A DNA stretch of 5,162 nt, taken from the NCBI RefSeq assembly GCF_039521845.1, contig NZ_BAAACW010000067.1, positions 1-5,162 on the forward strand, read 5' to 3'. This DNA is from Alkalibacterium iburiense (GTDB lineage Bacteria; Bacillota; Bacilli; Lactobacillales; Carnobacteriaceae_A). This document shows, in pieces, positions 1-5,162 of this stretch (within the stretch, counting starts at the first letter, position 1; each line of letters opens with the position of its first letter). A program made the translations under genes and the position numbers. The notes beneath the pieces were generated by a model that saw only the letters and a list, made by a program, of their open reading frames with translations, did no database searches and was not told the origin of the DNA.

Positions 1-591
1 ACATTTATCTCCATTTACGCTCTCATCCCACGATTAAAACCGTGGGCTTTCACGCTTGATAGTTCTGTAACGGAAGAAGAAGAGGAAAAACAGCAGTTGA
101 AAGTCACCAATAAAAATTTGAAAAGTAAGATGAAAACCGACCCCTTAACCCAGTTATATGCGCGTCAAGCCTTGTTGCTGGAACTAGCTAAATTGAGAGG
201 AACGAGTGAGCCTTTATCCCTTGTCATGTTACGAGTCGATGATTACGCCCGCTATGAAGAAGAGTTGGGAGTCGTCTTAACGGAAGATATTTTAAAAGCA
301 ACGAGCGAGTTAATCCAAGGAGTGGTCAGAAAGGATTATGTGGCGGGACGCTACCGGGAATCGGTTTTCATGATTCTATTAGAGAATGAAACCGAAGAAG
401 AAGCTTATGCGATTGCCGAAGCCATTCGGTATCAAGTGTTGAATAATGTGTACCCTGTTCCAAGAAGGATTACAGTTAGTGCAGGGGTTGTTACCTATAA
501 TCATGGGGATACCATCAGTGAGTTTATCCAAAAAGCAACAAAAAAAATGATAGCTGCTCAACGCAATGGCGGAAATCAGACGATTAAATAG
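1..591 (+). CDS. Degenerate GGDEF-domain protein, C-terminal part (5' end missing)
   Basis: The reading frame is open from base 1 to the TAG at 589-591 (196 codons visible), so the start is outside the window or lost. A charged, coiled-coil-like stretch (codons about 22-45, EEEEEKQQ onward) leads into a GGDEF-type fold: DPLTQLYAR at 139-165, the helix-strand core, VSAGVV at 475-492, and a closing ATKKMIAAQRNGGN that matches the usual AxxAMYxAKxxGRN. The catalytic signature is gone: at 349-369 the protein reads RYRESVF where active cyclases read RYGGDEF, and the metal site usually written DxDxFKxxND reads RVDDYARYEEE. By family knowledge such a domain cannot make cyclic di-GMP; it may bind a nucleotide or a partner, or be decaying. 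No HD, DHH or EAL domain follows. A TTG at 97 has a purine-rich AGAGG 11 nt upstream and could serve as a start if the upstream part is foreign; ATG at 130 is a weaker option. The fold is fairly sure; the 5' limit and the role are not. Confidence 0.7.
   Translation, partial: TFISIYALIPRLKPWAFTLDSSVTEEEEEKQQLKVTNKNLKSKMKTDPLTQLYARQALLLELAKLRGTSEPLSLVMLRVDDYARYEEELGVVLTEDILKATSELIQGVVRKDYVAGRYRESVFMILLENETEEEAYAIAEAIRYQVLNNVYPVPRRITVSAGVVTYNHGDTISEFIQKATKKMIAAQRNGGNQTIK
20..60. mobile_element. Possible IS200/IS605-type end (hairpin remnant)
   Basis: CCCACG (27-32) and CGTGGG (41-46) form a perfect 6-bp inverted repeat with an 8-nt AT-rich loop. Read on the minus strand, a G-U pair and two further T-A pairs can extend it. 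A short CCCACG/CGTGGG hairpin with an AT loop, followed by CTTTCACGC, resembles the subterminal hairpins of IS200/IS605 elements recognised by the Y1 transposase TnpA and included in TnpB guide RNAs. A TTGAT occurs at 56-60 and, on the minus strand, a TTAC at 67-70; both resemble target tetra- or pentamers of this family, so neither orientation nor exact boundary can be fixed. No transposase is visible in the window. The same bases could simply be coding sequence of the GGDEF gene, since the frame is open through them. Confidence 0.35.
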
Positions 592-597
592 AACCAG

Positions 598-625
598 GGC
601 ACATCCAGAATAATCTGGATGTGCC
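598..625 (+). terminator. Rho-independent terminator after the GGDEF-like gene
   Basis: GGCACATCCAGA (598-609) pairs perfectly with TCTGGATGTGCC (614-625) around an ATAA loop, a 12-bp stem beginning 7 nt after the TAG stop. The downstream run TATTTACTTT is T-rich but interrupted. It separates the GGDEF-like gene from the NAD operon. The minus-strand tail is less T-rich, so the plus direction is favoured. Confidence 0.8.
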
Positions 626-736
626 TATTTACTTTAATACCAGCAGTAAGAGGCGGGAACATAATAAAACCCCCATTATAACCCTTTTTAATTAATAAAT
701 GAGCCAAAAAATTATATAGTTAAGATAGAGACACTG

Positions 737-766
737 TAAACAAGCGAGGTCAAAATATGGTATACT
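737..766 (+). promoter_or_regulatory. Probable extended -10 promoter of pncB-nadE
   Basis: TGGTATACT at 758-766 is an extended -10 element (TGn plus TATACT, five of six to TATAAT). An imperfect -35, TAAACA at 737-742 (four of six to TTGACA), lies 18 nt upstream. Transcription would start near 773, giving a leader of about 30 nt to the AGGAGG and ATG of pncB. A weaker alternative upstream is TTAATA (692-697) with TATAGT (715-720), spacer 17. A short ACACTGT palindrome (731-737) touches the -35; whether it is an operator, for instance for the niacin repressor NiaR, cannot be decided from sequence alone. Confidence 0.5.
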
Positions 767-788
767 TGCTAACAGGAAAAAGGGTCAC

Positions 789-794
789 AGGAGG
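789..794 (+). promoter_or_regulatory. Ribosome binding site that fixes the pncB start
   Basis: A full AGGAGG lies 7 nt before the ATG at 802. The in-frame ATG at 757 has no such site and overlaps the probable -10 element, so the 15 extra codons it would add are very unlikely to be translated. Confidence 0.85.
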
Positions 795-801
795 ACAAAT
801 A

Positions 802-2286
802 ATGAACCAGACATATGTAGATGACAGTTTGGCGCTGCATACAGATTTATATGAATTGAATATGATTTATACCCACTGGAAAAAGGGCAACCATGATAAG
901 AACGCTGTATTTGAATTGTATTATCGTGAAAACCCATTTGGAATGGGCTATACTATTTTTGCAGGTTTAGAACGAGTTGTACAATACATCTCAGATATCC
1001 ATTTCAATGAATCAGACATAGCTTATTTGAGAGAAGAACAAAACTATCCGGAAGACTTTTTGAAGTATTTAAGTGAGTGGAAGTTCAGAGGCACCATTCG
1101 TTCGTTTAAAGAAGGAGAAGTGGCTTTCGCTAATGAACCTCTTATTCAAGTAGAAGGACCATTGATTGACTGTCAATTAATAGAAACGGCTTTATTAAAC
1201 ATTGTCAACTTCCAGACATTGATTGCTACAAAAGCAGCACAAATTAAAACAGCAGCAGGAGATGATCCGGTTATGGAGTTCGGTGCGAGAAGAGCGCAAG
1301 AACTGGATGCGGCATTATGGGGAGCAAGAGCCACTTATATTGGCGGGTGTGATTCGACAAGTAATACGCGTGCGGCGAAAGTATTCGGTATGCCTGTTTC
1401 AGGAACCCATGCACACGCTTTAGTTCAAGCCTACCGTGATGAATATCAGGCGTTTAAAGCGTACGCTGAAACGCATAAAAACTGTGTATTCTTAGTGGAT
1501 ACCTATCATACGATTGACTCAGGGGTCCCCAATGCGATTCGGGTAGCAAAAGAAATGGGAGACAAGATTAATTTTGTAGGTGTGAGATTAGACTCTGGAG
1601 ACTTATCTTATTTATCTAAACGTGTGAGACAACAATTGGACGAAGCCGGTTTCCCTGATGCCAAGATTTTTGTATCGAATGATTTGGATGCAGAAACCAT
1701 TTTAAACCTGAAAATGCAGGGAGCTAAAATCGATGTGTGGGGCGTAGGGACAAAAATGATAACGGCCTACGACCAACCAGCTTTAGGGGCTGTCTATAAA
1801 ATTGTATCCGTTGAAGGAAATGACGGAGACATGCATCACACCTTAAAACTGACGGCTAACGTGGCAAAGATTTCAACACCAGGGAAAAAGCAAGTCTGGC
1901 GTATACGCTCGTACAACGATACGAAACCAGAGGGAGACTACGTGGCTTTATCAGACGAACGTCCGGACAAACTAGAGGAACTTTATATGTTCCATCCCCA
2001 GTATACCTATATCAATAAAACACTCAATGATTTCTCAGCTCGACCGCTTCTACACGATATTGTGGTAGATGGTGAGTTGGTATATGATTTGCCTTCTCTA
2101 AAAGAGATTAAAGCTTATGCCAAAGAGAGTCTATCTGAACAGTGGGATGAGCATAAACGCTTGTTAAACCCAGAGCCTTACCCGGTTGACTTATCTCAAA
2201 AACTGTATGATGCAAAAGTAGAGACAATTAAATTGTTTAAGAAAATTTCTAAAAGCCCAGCAACAGAAAATAATGCTCTTTTTTAA
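802..2286 (+). CDS. pncB: Nicotinate phosphoribosyltransferase
   Basis: This cytoplasmic enzyme joins nicotinate to PRPP, with ATP hydrolysis, to give nicotinate mononucleotide, the entry step of the Preiss-Handler NAD salvage route. The product is 494 aa, in the normal range for the Firmicute form. Visible signatures in order: LHTDLYELNM (residues 12-21) at the N-terminus; MEFGARRAQE (158-167), part of the substrate pocket; GGCDSTSN (181-188); GTHAHALVQ (201-209), in which His205 aligns with the phosphorylated histidine of the family; VDTYHTIDSG (232-241); VGVRLDSGDLSYL (259-271) and VWGVGTKMITAYDQPALG (312-329), the phosphate-binding region of the barrel. The family's C-terminal extension, rich in aromatic and charged residues, follows. 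No key residue appears to be lost. The start at 802 is chosen for its AGGAGG 7 nt upstream. The gene is first in an operon with nadE, 25 nt downstream, and no terminator lies between them. Confidence 0.96.
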   Translation: MNQTYVDDSLALHTDLYELNMIYTHWKKGNHDKNAVFELYYRENPFGMGYTIFAGLERVVQYISDIHFNESDIAYLREEQNYPEDFLKYLSEWKFRGTIRSFKEGEVAFANEPLIQVEGPLIDCQLIETALLNIVNFQTLIATKAAQIKTAAGDDPVMEFGARRAQELDAALWGARATYIGGCDSTSNTRAAKVFGMPVSGTHAHALVQAYRDEYQAFKAYAETHKNCVFLVDTYHTIDSGVPNAIRVAKEMGDKINFVGVRLDSGDLSYLSKRVRQQLDEAGFPDAKIFVSNDLDAETILNLKMQGAKIDVWGVGTKMITAYDQPALGAVYKIVSVEGNDGDMHHTLKLTANVAKISTPGKKQVWRIRSYNDTKPEGDYVALSDERPDKLEELYMFHPQYTYINKTLNDFSARPLLHDIVVDGELVYDLPSLKEIKAYAKESLSEQWDEHKRLLNPEPYPVDLSQKLYDAKVETIKLFKKISKSPATENNALF

Positions 2287-2311
2287 AAAAATAAAATAGG
2301 AGTCGATACCA

Positions 2312-3142
2312 ATGATGTCAGATTTACAAAGACAGATTGTGGAAGAAATGCAAGTCAAGCAGACGATTGATCCTAAAGAAGAAGTCAGACGCATTATTGA
2401 TTTTATAAAAGAATATGTTTTAAAACACTCCTTTTTAAAAACAATGGTATTAGGCATTTCAGGTGGACAGGATTCCACTTTGTTAGGAAGGCTCTGTCAG
2501 TTAGCTGCAGAAGAATTAAGAGAAGAGACCGGACAGTCGGATTACCAGTTTATTGCCTTGCGTTTACCATATGGTGAGCAGCAAGATGAAGACGATGCTA
2601 AAGATGCGATTGAATGGATTCAAGCAGACAGGGTTATGAAAATTGATATTAAACCTTCAGTAGATGCCCATGTCAAAAGTATTGAAGCGAATGATTTATC
2701 CATTACGGATTTCAATAAAGGCAATATAAAAGCCAGAATGCGTATGATTGCTCACTATGCTGTAGCGGGTGAATTAAACGGAGTCGTCATAGGAACCGAT
2801 CATCCAGCAGAAGCCGTCACAGGTTTCTTTACCAAACATGGCGATGGGGGAACGGATATTAATCCCTTGTTTCCTTTAAATAAAAGGCAAGGAAAAGAAC
2901 TCCTCAAAGAGTTGGGTGCTCCAGAGTATTTAGTGAATAAAACACCAACAGCCGATTTGGAAGAAGACAATCCAGGTGAATCGGATGAAGAGGCTTTAGG
3001 TGTGACATATGATGAAATTGATGATTATTTATTAGGAAAAGAAATAGCTGAAGAATCAGCTGAAAAAATAGAAGAACACTATTTGAAATCCCAACACAAG
3101 AGACACTTGCCTGTCACCATCTTTGACGATTTCTGGAAATGA
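2312..3142 (+). CDS. nadE: Ammonia-dependent NAD(+) synthetase
   Basis: NadE carries out the last step of NAD synthesis, amidating nicotinate adenine dinucleotide with ATP and ammonia. At 276 aa it has the length of the short E. coli/B. subtilis enzymes and lacks the N-terminal nitrilase-like glutaminase domain, so it should use free ammonia. The ATP-pyrophosphatase loop SGGQDS is at residues 50-55. Other family blocks are LRLPYGEQQDEDDA (83-96), FNKGNIKARMRM (134-145), GTDHPAEAVTGFFTKHGDGGTDINPL (161-186), TPTADLE (211-217) and the C-terminal KRHLPVTIFDDFWK (263-276), which closes over the deamido-NAD site. Two ATGs are adjacent; the first (2312) is 9 nt from GGAG at 2299-2302 and is preferred, though the second is possible. 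It follows pncB by 25 nt, so the two are probably co-transcribed: nicotinate uptake chemistry at one end of the salvage route and final amidation at the other. The intermediate adenylyltransferase, NadD, must be encoded elsewhere. Confidence 0.96.
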   Translation: MMSDLQRQIVEEMQVKQTIDPKEEVRRIIDFIKEYVLKHSFLKTMVLGISGGQDSTLLGRLCQLAAEELREETGQSDYQFIALRLPYGEQQDEDDAKDAIEWIQADRVMKIDIKPSVDAHVKSIEANDLSITDFNKGNIKARMRMIAHYAVAGELNGVVIGTDHPAEAVTGFFTKHGDGGTDINPLFPLNKRQGKELLKELGAPEYLVNKTPTADLEEDNPGESDEEALGVTYDEIDDYLLGKEIAEESAEKIEEHYLKSQHKRHLPVTIFDDFWK

Positions 3143-3147
3143 CAGCC

Positions 3148-3176
3148 ACTTCCTTTACTTTTTGAGTAAAGGAAGT
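3148..3176 (+). terminator. Strong hairpin after nadE, probable but atypical terminator
   Basis: ACTTCCTTTACT (3148-3159) and AGTAAAGGAAGT (3165-3176) form a perfect 12-bp stem with a TTTTG loop, 5 nt after the nadE stop. The position fits the end of the pncB-nadE transcript. The following bases, ACATATGATTT, do not contain the usual run of T, so termination may be inefficient, or the structure may protect the mRNA 3' end. No other terminator is visible before nagA. Confidence 0.6.
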
Positions 3177-3187
3177 ACATATGATTT

Positions 3188-3199
3188 AAACGCACGTTT
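3188..3199. promoter_or_regulatory. Palindrome upstream of nagA, candidate operator
   Basis: AAACGCACGTTT is a perfect inverted repeat with 5-nt arms and a 2-nt centre, ending 21 nt before the nagA start. A TATTAT that could be a -10 element overlaps its edge (3200-3205), but no good -35 sits at 16-18 nt upstream. The centre shares AAACG with catabolite-responsive elements but lacks the outer TG and CA bases. Treat it as a possible regulator site only. Confidence 0.25.
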
Positions 3200-3206
3200 T
3201 ATTATG

Positions 3207-3212
3207 AGGAGG
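3207..3212 (+). promoter_or_regulatory. Ribosome binding site that supports the TTG start of nagA
   Basis: AGGAGG sits 8 nt before TTG at 3221, ideal spacing. The encoded N-terminus, VKVYTNAHLFTGEG, matches the start of the amidohydrolase beta-sandwich, and no in-frame ATG with a comparable site lies nearby, so TTG is the likely initiator. Confidence 0.8.
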
Positions 3213-3220
3213 GAGTTAAA

Positions 3221-4360
3221 TTGGTTAAAGTCTATACAAATGCCCATCTATTTACTGGAGAAGGCGAGGTAGAAAAAGGGTATATTCGCTTTGAAGAATC
3301 GATTCTTGGTGTGGGAAAGATGGAACTCTTTGAAGAAGAAGAGAACGAAGAAGTCATTGACATGGAAGGGAAGTATGTTATCCCAGGATTTATAGATATT
3401 CATAGTCATGGAGGATACGGCATAGACAATATGGATGCTGATCCTGATAAGATCAATGACATGATTCAAAAAATGTTAGAAGAAGGCATTACATCCTATT
3501 TTCCAACGACAATGACTCAATCGGATGAAGCTATCGAAGCCGCTTTAAAAGCCATAGCTGAAGCAGCAGAAAGCAATCCGATGATTCAGGGTATTCATGT
3601 GGAAGGGCCTTTTATTTCAAAAGATTATAAAGGAGCCCAACCGGAAGAGTATATTCGTGTCGCTCAGCTCGATAAGCTAAAAGAATGGCAGGAATTGAGT
3701 GGGAACCTTATACGTCTCATTACTTATGCGCCTGAAACGGGAGACGTGTCAGATTTTGAAGAATACTGTGTAGAAAACGATATTGTTTTATCAGCAGGAC
3801 ATTCCGGGGCTAATTATAAAGAGTTGCTGGAATCAAAAGCGACCCATATTACGCATTTATTCAATGGACAAAAAGGCTTGCATCATCGTGAAATCGGAGT
3901 GACAGGTTACGGGTTGCTGGAGGATGATGTAACGGTTGAAATGATAGTGGATGGCTTTCATATTTCAGAGGAAATGGTGAAGCTGGCTTACCGCACTAAG
4001 GGTGCTGACGGGATTGTGCTCATTACAGATTCCATGCGTGCTAAAGGGTTGCCTGAAGGAGAAAGTGAGCTGGGCGGTCAGACAGTCTTTATAAAAGATA
4101 AACAGGCACGTTTAGAAAGCGGAAATTTGGCTGGCAGTGTCCTGACATTTATTGATGCGTTTAAAAATATGATGGAGTATACAGGCTGCTCCATGCTTGA
4201 AGCGGTTAAAATGAGTTCTTTCAATCAGGCAAAGGAGTTTGGCTTATCAACTAAAGGACAATTAATGCCGAGTTTCGATGCCGATATGCTTGTATTGGAT
4301 AAAGTATTAACATTAAAACAAACGATTGCAGGAGGAAAAGTACATGAGTTCAACAACTGA
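3221..4360 (+). CDS. nagA: N-acetylglucosamine-6-phosphate deacetylase
   Basis: NagA hydrolyses GlcNAc-6-phosphate to glucosamine-6-phosphate and acetate in the cytoplasm, for use of imported GlcNAc and for recycling of wall amino sugars. The 379-aa length is typical. The N-terminal strand region (1-55) is followed by the metallo-dependent TIM barrel: IPGFIDIHSHGGYG (54-67) with the HxH pair His61/His63; GIHVEGPF (124-131) with metal ligand Glu128; SAGHSGANY (191-199) with His194; THLFNGQKGLHHREIG (211-226) with His212; GFHIS (245-249); and LITDSMRAKGLPEG (267-280) with catalytic Asp270. LESGNLAGSVLTF (298-310) and a C-terminal DADMLVLD close the fold. Because HxH is present, the two-metal Bacillus-type site is more likely than the single-zinc E. 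coli type. Residues 138-140 read GAQ where several homologues read GAH or GTH; I cannot say whether this matters. Translation starts at TTG. The gene overlaps nagB by 17 nt, so the pair is surely an operon. Confidence 0.96.
   Translation: MVKVYTNAHLFTGEGEVEKGYIRFEESILGVGKMELFEEEENEEVIDMEGKYVIPGFIDIHSHGGYGIDNMDADPDKINDMIQKMLEEGITSYFPTTMTQSDEAIEAALKAIAEAAESNPMIQGIHVEGPFISKDYKGAQPEEYIRVAQLDKLKEWQELSGNLIRLITYAPETGDVSDFEEYCVENDIVLSAGHSGANYKELLESKATHITHLFNGQKGLHHREIGVTGYGLLEDDVTVEMIVDGFHISEEMVKLAYRTKGADGIVLITDSMRAKGLPEGESELGGQTVFIKDKQARLESGNLAGSVLTFIDAFKNMMEYTGCSMLEAVKMSSFNQAKEFGLSTKGQLMPSFDADMLVLDKVLTLKQTIAGGKVHEFNN
4330..4335 (+). promoter_or_regulatory. nagB ribosome binding site inside the end of nagA
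   Basis: AGGAGG lies 8 nt before ATG 4344 and is read in nagA as part of its terminal codons (AGGK). It decides the nagB start against TTG 4326, which lies upstream of it, and against ATG 4368, which has no Shine-Dalgarno sequence. Confidence 0.8.
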
Positions 4361-5066
4361 TTCTAATATGACAATAATAACAGTTAAAAATAAAGAAGAG
4401 GGCGGTAAAAAAGCCTTTGAACTGATTAAAGAAGCCTATGATAAAGGGGCGGAAGTTTTTGGCCTAGCTACTGGTAGTACGCCTGAAACCTTATATGCCG
4501 AACTGCGAAACAGTGATTTGGACTTTTCTGATAAAATAGCCATTAATCTAGATGAATACATTGGTTTAGAATCCGATCACCCTCAAAGCTATCATACATT
4601 TATGACTGAACAATTATTTAATGAGAAACCCTTTAAAGAAACACATATTCCTGATGGTTTAGCAGATGAAGAAGATGAAGTTAAACGCTACAATGCCATT
4701 TTAGAACGTTATCCAATTGACGTTCAGATCCTCGGCATTGGAACGAATGCGCATATTGGTTTTAATGAGCCGGGTACACCCTTCGATACGCATACTCAAA
4801 AGGTTTCTTTAACACAAGAAACGATAGAAGCGAATAAGCGATTTTTTGAATCAGAAGAAGATGTTCCTAAATCAGCTTATTCTATGGGGATTGAATCCAT
4901 TATGGCAGCCAAGAAGATTATTCTTCTAGCTTACGGTGAAAACAAAGCGAAAGCTATAGCAGATACAGTGAATGGGCCTGTAACAGAAGAAGTACCGGCA
5001 AGCATTCTGCAAAACCACCCAGATGTGGTACTAATAGTAGACGAAGCAGCGGCGAGTCAGTTATAA
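4344..5066 (+). CDS. nagB: Glucosamine-6-phosphate deaminase
   Basis: NagB isomerises and deaminates glucosamine-6-phosphate to fructose-6-phosphate and ammonia, feeding amino sugar into glycolysis directly after NagA. The 240-aa product belongs to the short Gram-positive type, without the C-terminal tail that carries allosteric features in the 266-aa E. coli enzyme. Visible motifs are GLATGSTP (residues 40-47), the phosphate loop; INLDEYIGL (67-75), with Asp70 in the place of the proton-transfer Asp72 of E. coli; GIGTNAHIGFNEPG (131-144), with His137 and Glu142 aligned to E. coli His143 and Glu148; and YSMGIESIMAAKKIILLAYG (179-198). Asn135 stands where E. coli has Asp141, as I recall also for Bacillus enzymes. 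The start at 4344 has AGGAGG 8 nt upstream and adds about eight residues (MSSTTDSN) before the usual family N-terminus; ATG 4368 would give a 232-aa protein but lacks a ribosome binding site. The 17-nt overlap with nagA suggests translational coupling. Confidence 0.95.
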   Translation: MSSTTDSNMTIITVKNKEEGGKKAFELIKEAYDKGAEVFGLATGSTPETLYAELRNSDLDFSDKIAINLDEYIGLESDHPQSYHTFMTEQLFNEKPFKETHIPDGLADEEDEVKRYNAILERYPIDVQILGIGTNAHIGFNEPGTPFDTHTQKVSLTQETIEANKRFFESEEDVPKSAYSMGIESIMAAKKIILLAYGENKAKAIADTVNGPVTEEVPASILQNHPDVVLIVDEAAASQL

Positions 5067-5138
5067 AAAAAAGAGCAGCGATTTCATAGAGGGTGCTGAA
5101 AAAGAAACCCTTTTTAAGGGCTATAAATGGGTAAAATA
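5067..5138. other. Non-coding stretch after nagB with weak alternative hairpins
   Basis: No gene is visible here. Two mutually exclusive stems share CCC at 5108-5110. AGAGGGT (5088-5094) can pair with ACCCTTT (5107-5113), including one G-U, and would be followed by only two more T on the plus strand. CCCTT (5108-5112) can pair with AAGGG (5116-5120); on the minus strand this short stem is followed by TTTCTTTTTC, so it could be a weak terminator of a convergent gene beyond the right edge. Either could end the nag transcript, but neither is strong. Confidence 0.3.
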
Positions 5139-5139
5139 A

Positions 5140-5154
5140 ATAATCAGTGATTAT
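5140..5154. repeat. Perfect 15-nt palindrome near the right edge
   Basis: ATAATCA and TGATTAT form a perfect 7-1-7 inverted repeat around a G. The size and symmetry fit a binding site for a dimeric repressor of the next gene or transcript, but I do not match it to a named consensus and its neighbour lies outside the window. Confidence 0.35.
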
Positions 5155-5162
5155 CTGGTAAA

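Noticed and set aside
379..561. Minus-strand open frame of 60 codons
   Set aside because: It lies wholly antisense to the GGDEF-like gene, is Cys/Phe/Ile-rich without a recognisable domain, and has no support as a gene.
592..801. Riboswitch or small RNA upstream of pncB
   Set aside because: Apart from the terminator hairpin and promoter elements I see no multi-stem conserved structure, and the predicted leader is only about 30 nt.
1223..1423. Plus-strand open frame inside pncB
   Set aside because: Another frame of a clearly coding region with strong conserved pncB motifs; no independent ribosome binding site or family resemblance.
2191..2478. Minus-strand open frame across the pncB-nadE junction
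   Set aside because: It is antisense to two well-supported genes and its composition is typical of an antisense shadow.
3184..3203. CcpA catabolite-responsive element upstream of nagA
   Set aside because: Only the central AAACG fits; the outer TG and CA positions of the cre consensus are absent.
3248..3469. Minus-strand open frame inside nagA
   Set aside because: Hydrophobic, low-complexity translation antisense to the conserved HxH region of nagA.
5140..5154. Fur/PerR or CodY box
   Set aside because: The palindrome arms are ATAATCA/TGATTAT, not TGATAAT/ATTATCA or AATTTTC/GAAAATT, so neither consensus fits.
1..5162. CRISPR array, tRNA, rRNA, toxin-antitoxin or phage-defence genes
   Set aside because: No regularly spaced repeats, no cloverleaf-like sequence and no unexplained coding region large enough for such a system were seen.

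Overview
The window looks like chromosome of a low-GC Gram-positive bacterium, most likely in Lactobacillales. The base composition is AT-rich (roughly 40% GC by eye). Ribosome binding sites are strong AGGAGG types, one gene starts with TTG, and the enzymes are of the Firmicute type: a THAHA-type nicotinate phosphoribosyltransferase, a short ammonia-dependent NadE, and a short NagB with GIGTNAHIGFNEPG. A carnobacterium- or enterococcus-like host is my best guess, by resemblance only.

Layout, all genes on the plus strand. (1) Bases 1-591 hold the C-terminal part of a GGDEF-fold protein whose signature is destroyed (RYRESVF in place of RYGGDEF). The frame is open at the left edge. The first ~60 bases carry a hairpin that looks like an IS200/IS605-type end, so the gene may be 5'-truncated rather than merely cut by the window. 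A strong 12-bp terminator hairpin follows. (2) Bases 802-3142 form a two-gene NAD salvage operon, pncB-nadE, behind a probable extended -10 promoter. PncB makes nicotinate mononucleotide and NadE does the final amidation; NadD, between them, is not in the window. A perfect 12-bp hairpin without a U-tract follows nadE. (3) Bases 3221-5066 form an amino-sugar operon, nagA-nagB, overlapping by 17 nt. NagA deacetylates GlcNAc-6-P to GlcN-6-P and NagB converts this to fructose-6-P and ammonia. (4) Bases 5067-5162 are non-coding, with weak alternative hairpins and a perfect 15-nt palindrome at the right edge.

Most of the window is ordinary central metabolism and I see no convincing new system. The points most worth a second look are the degenerate GGDEF protein with its possible IS-derived left boundary, the strong hairpin without a T-tract between the two operons, and the small palindromes near nagA and at the right edge.
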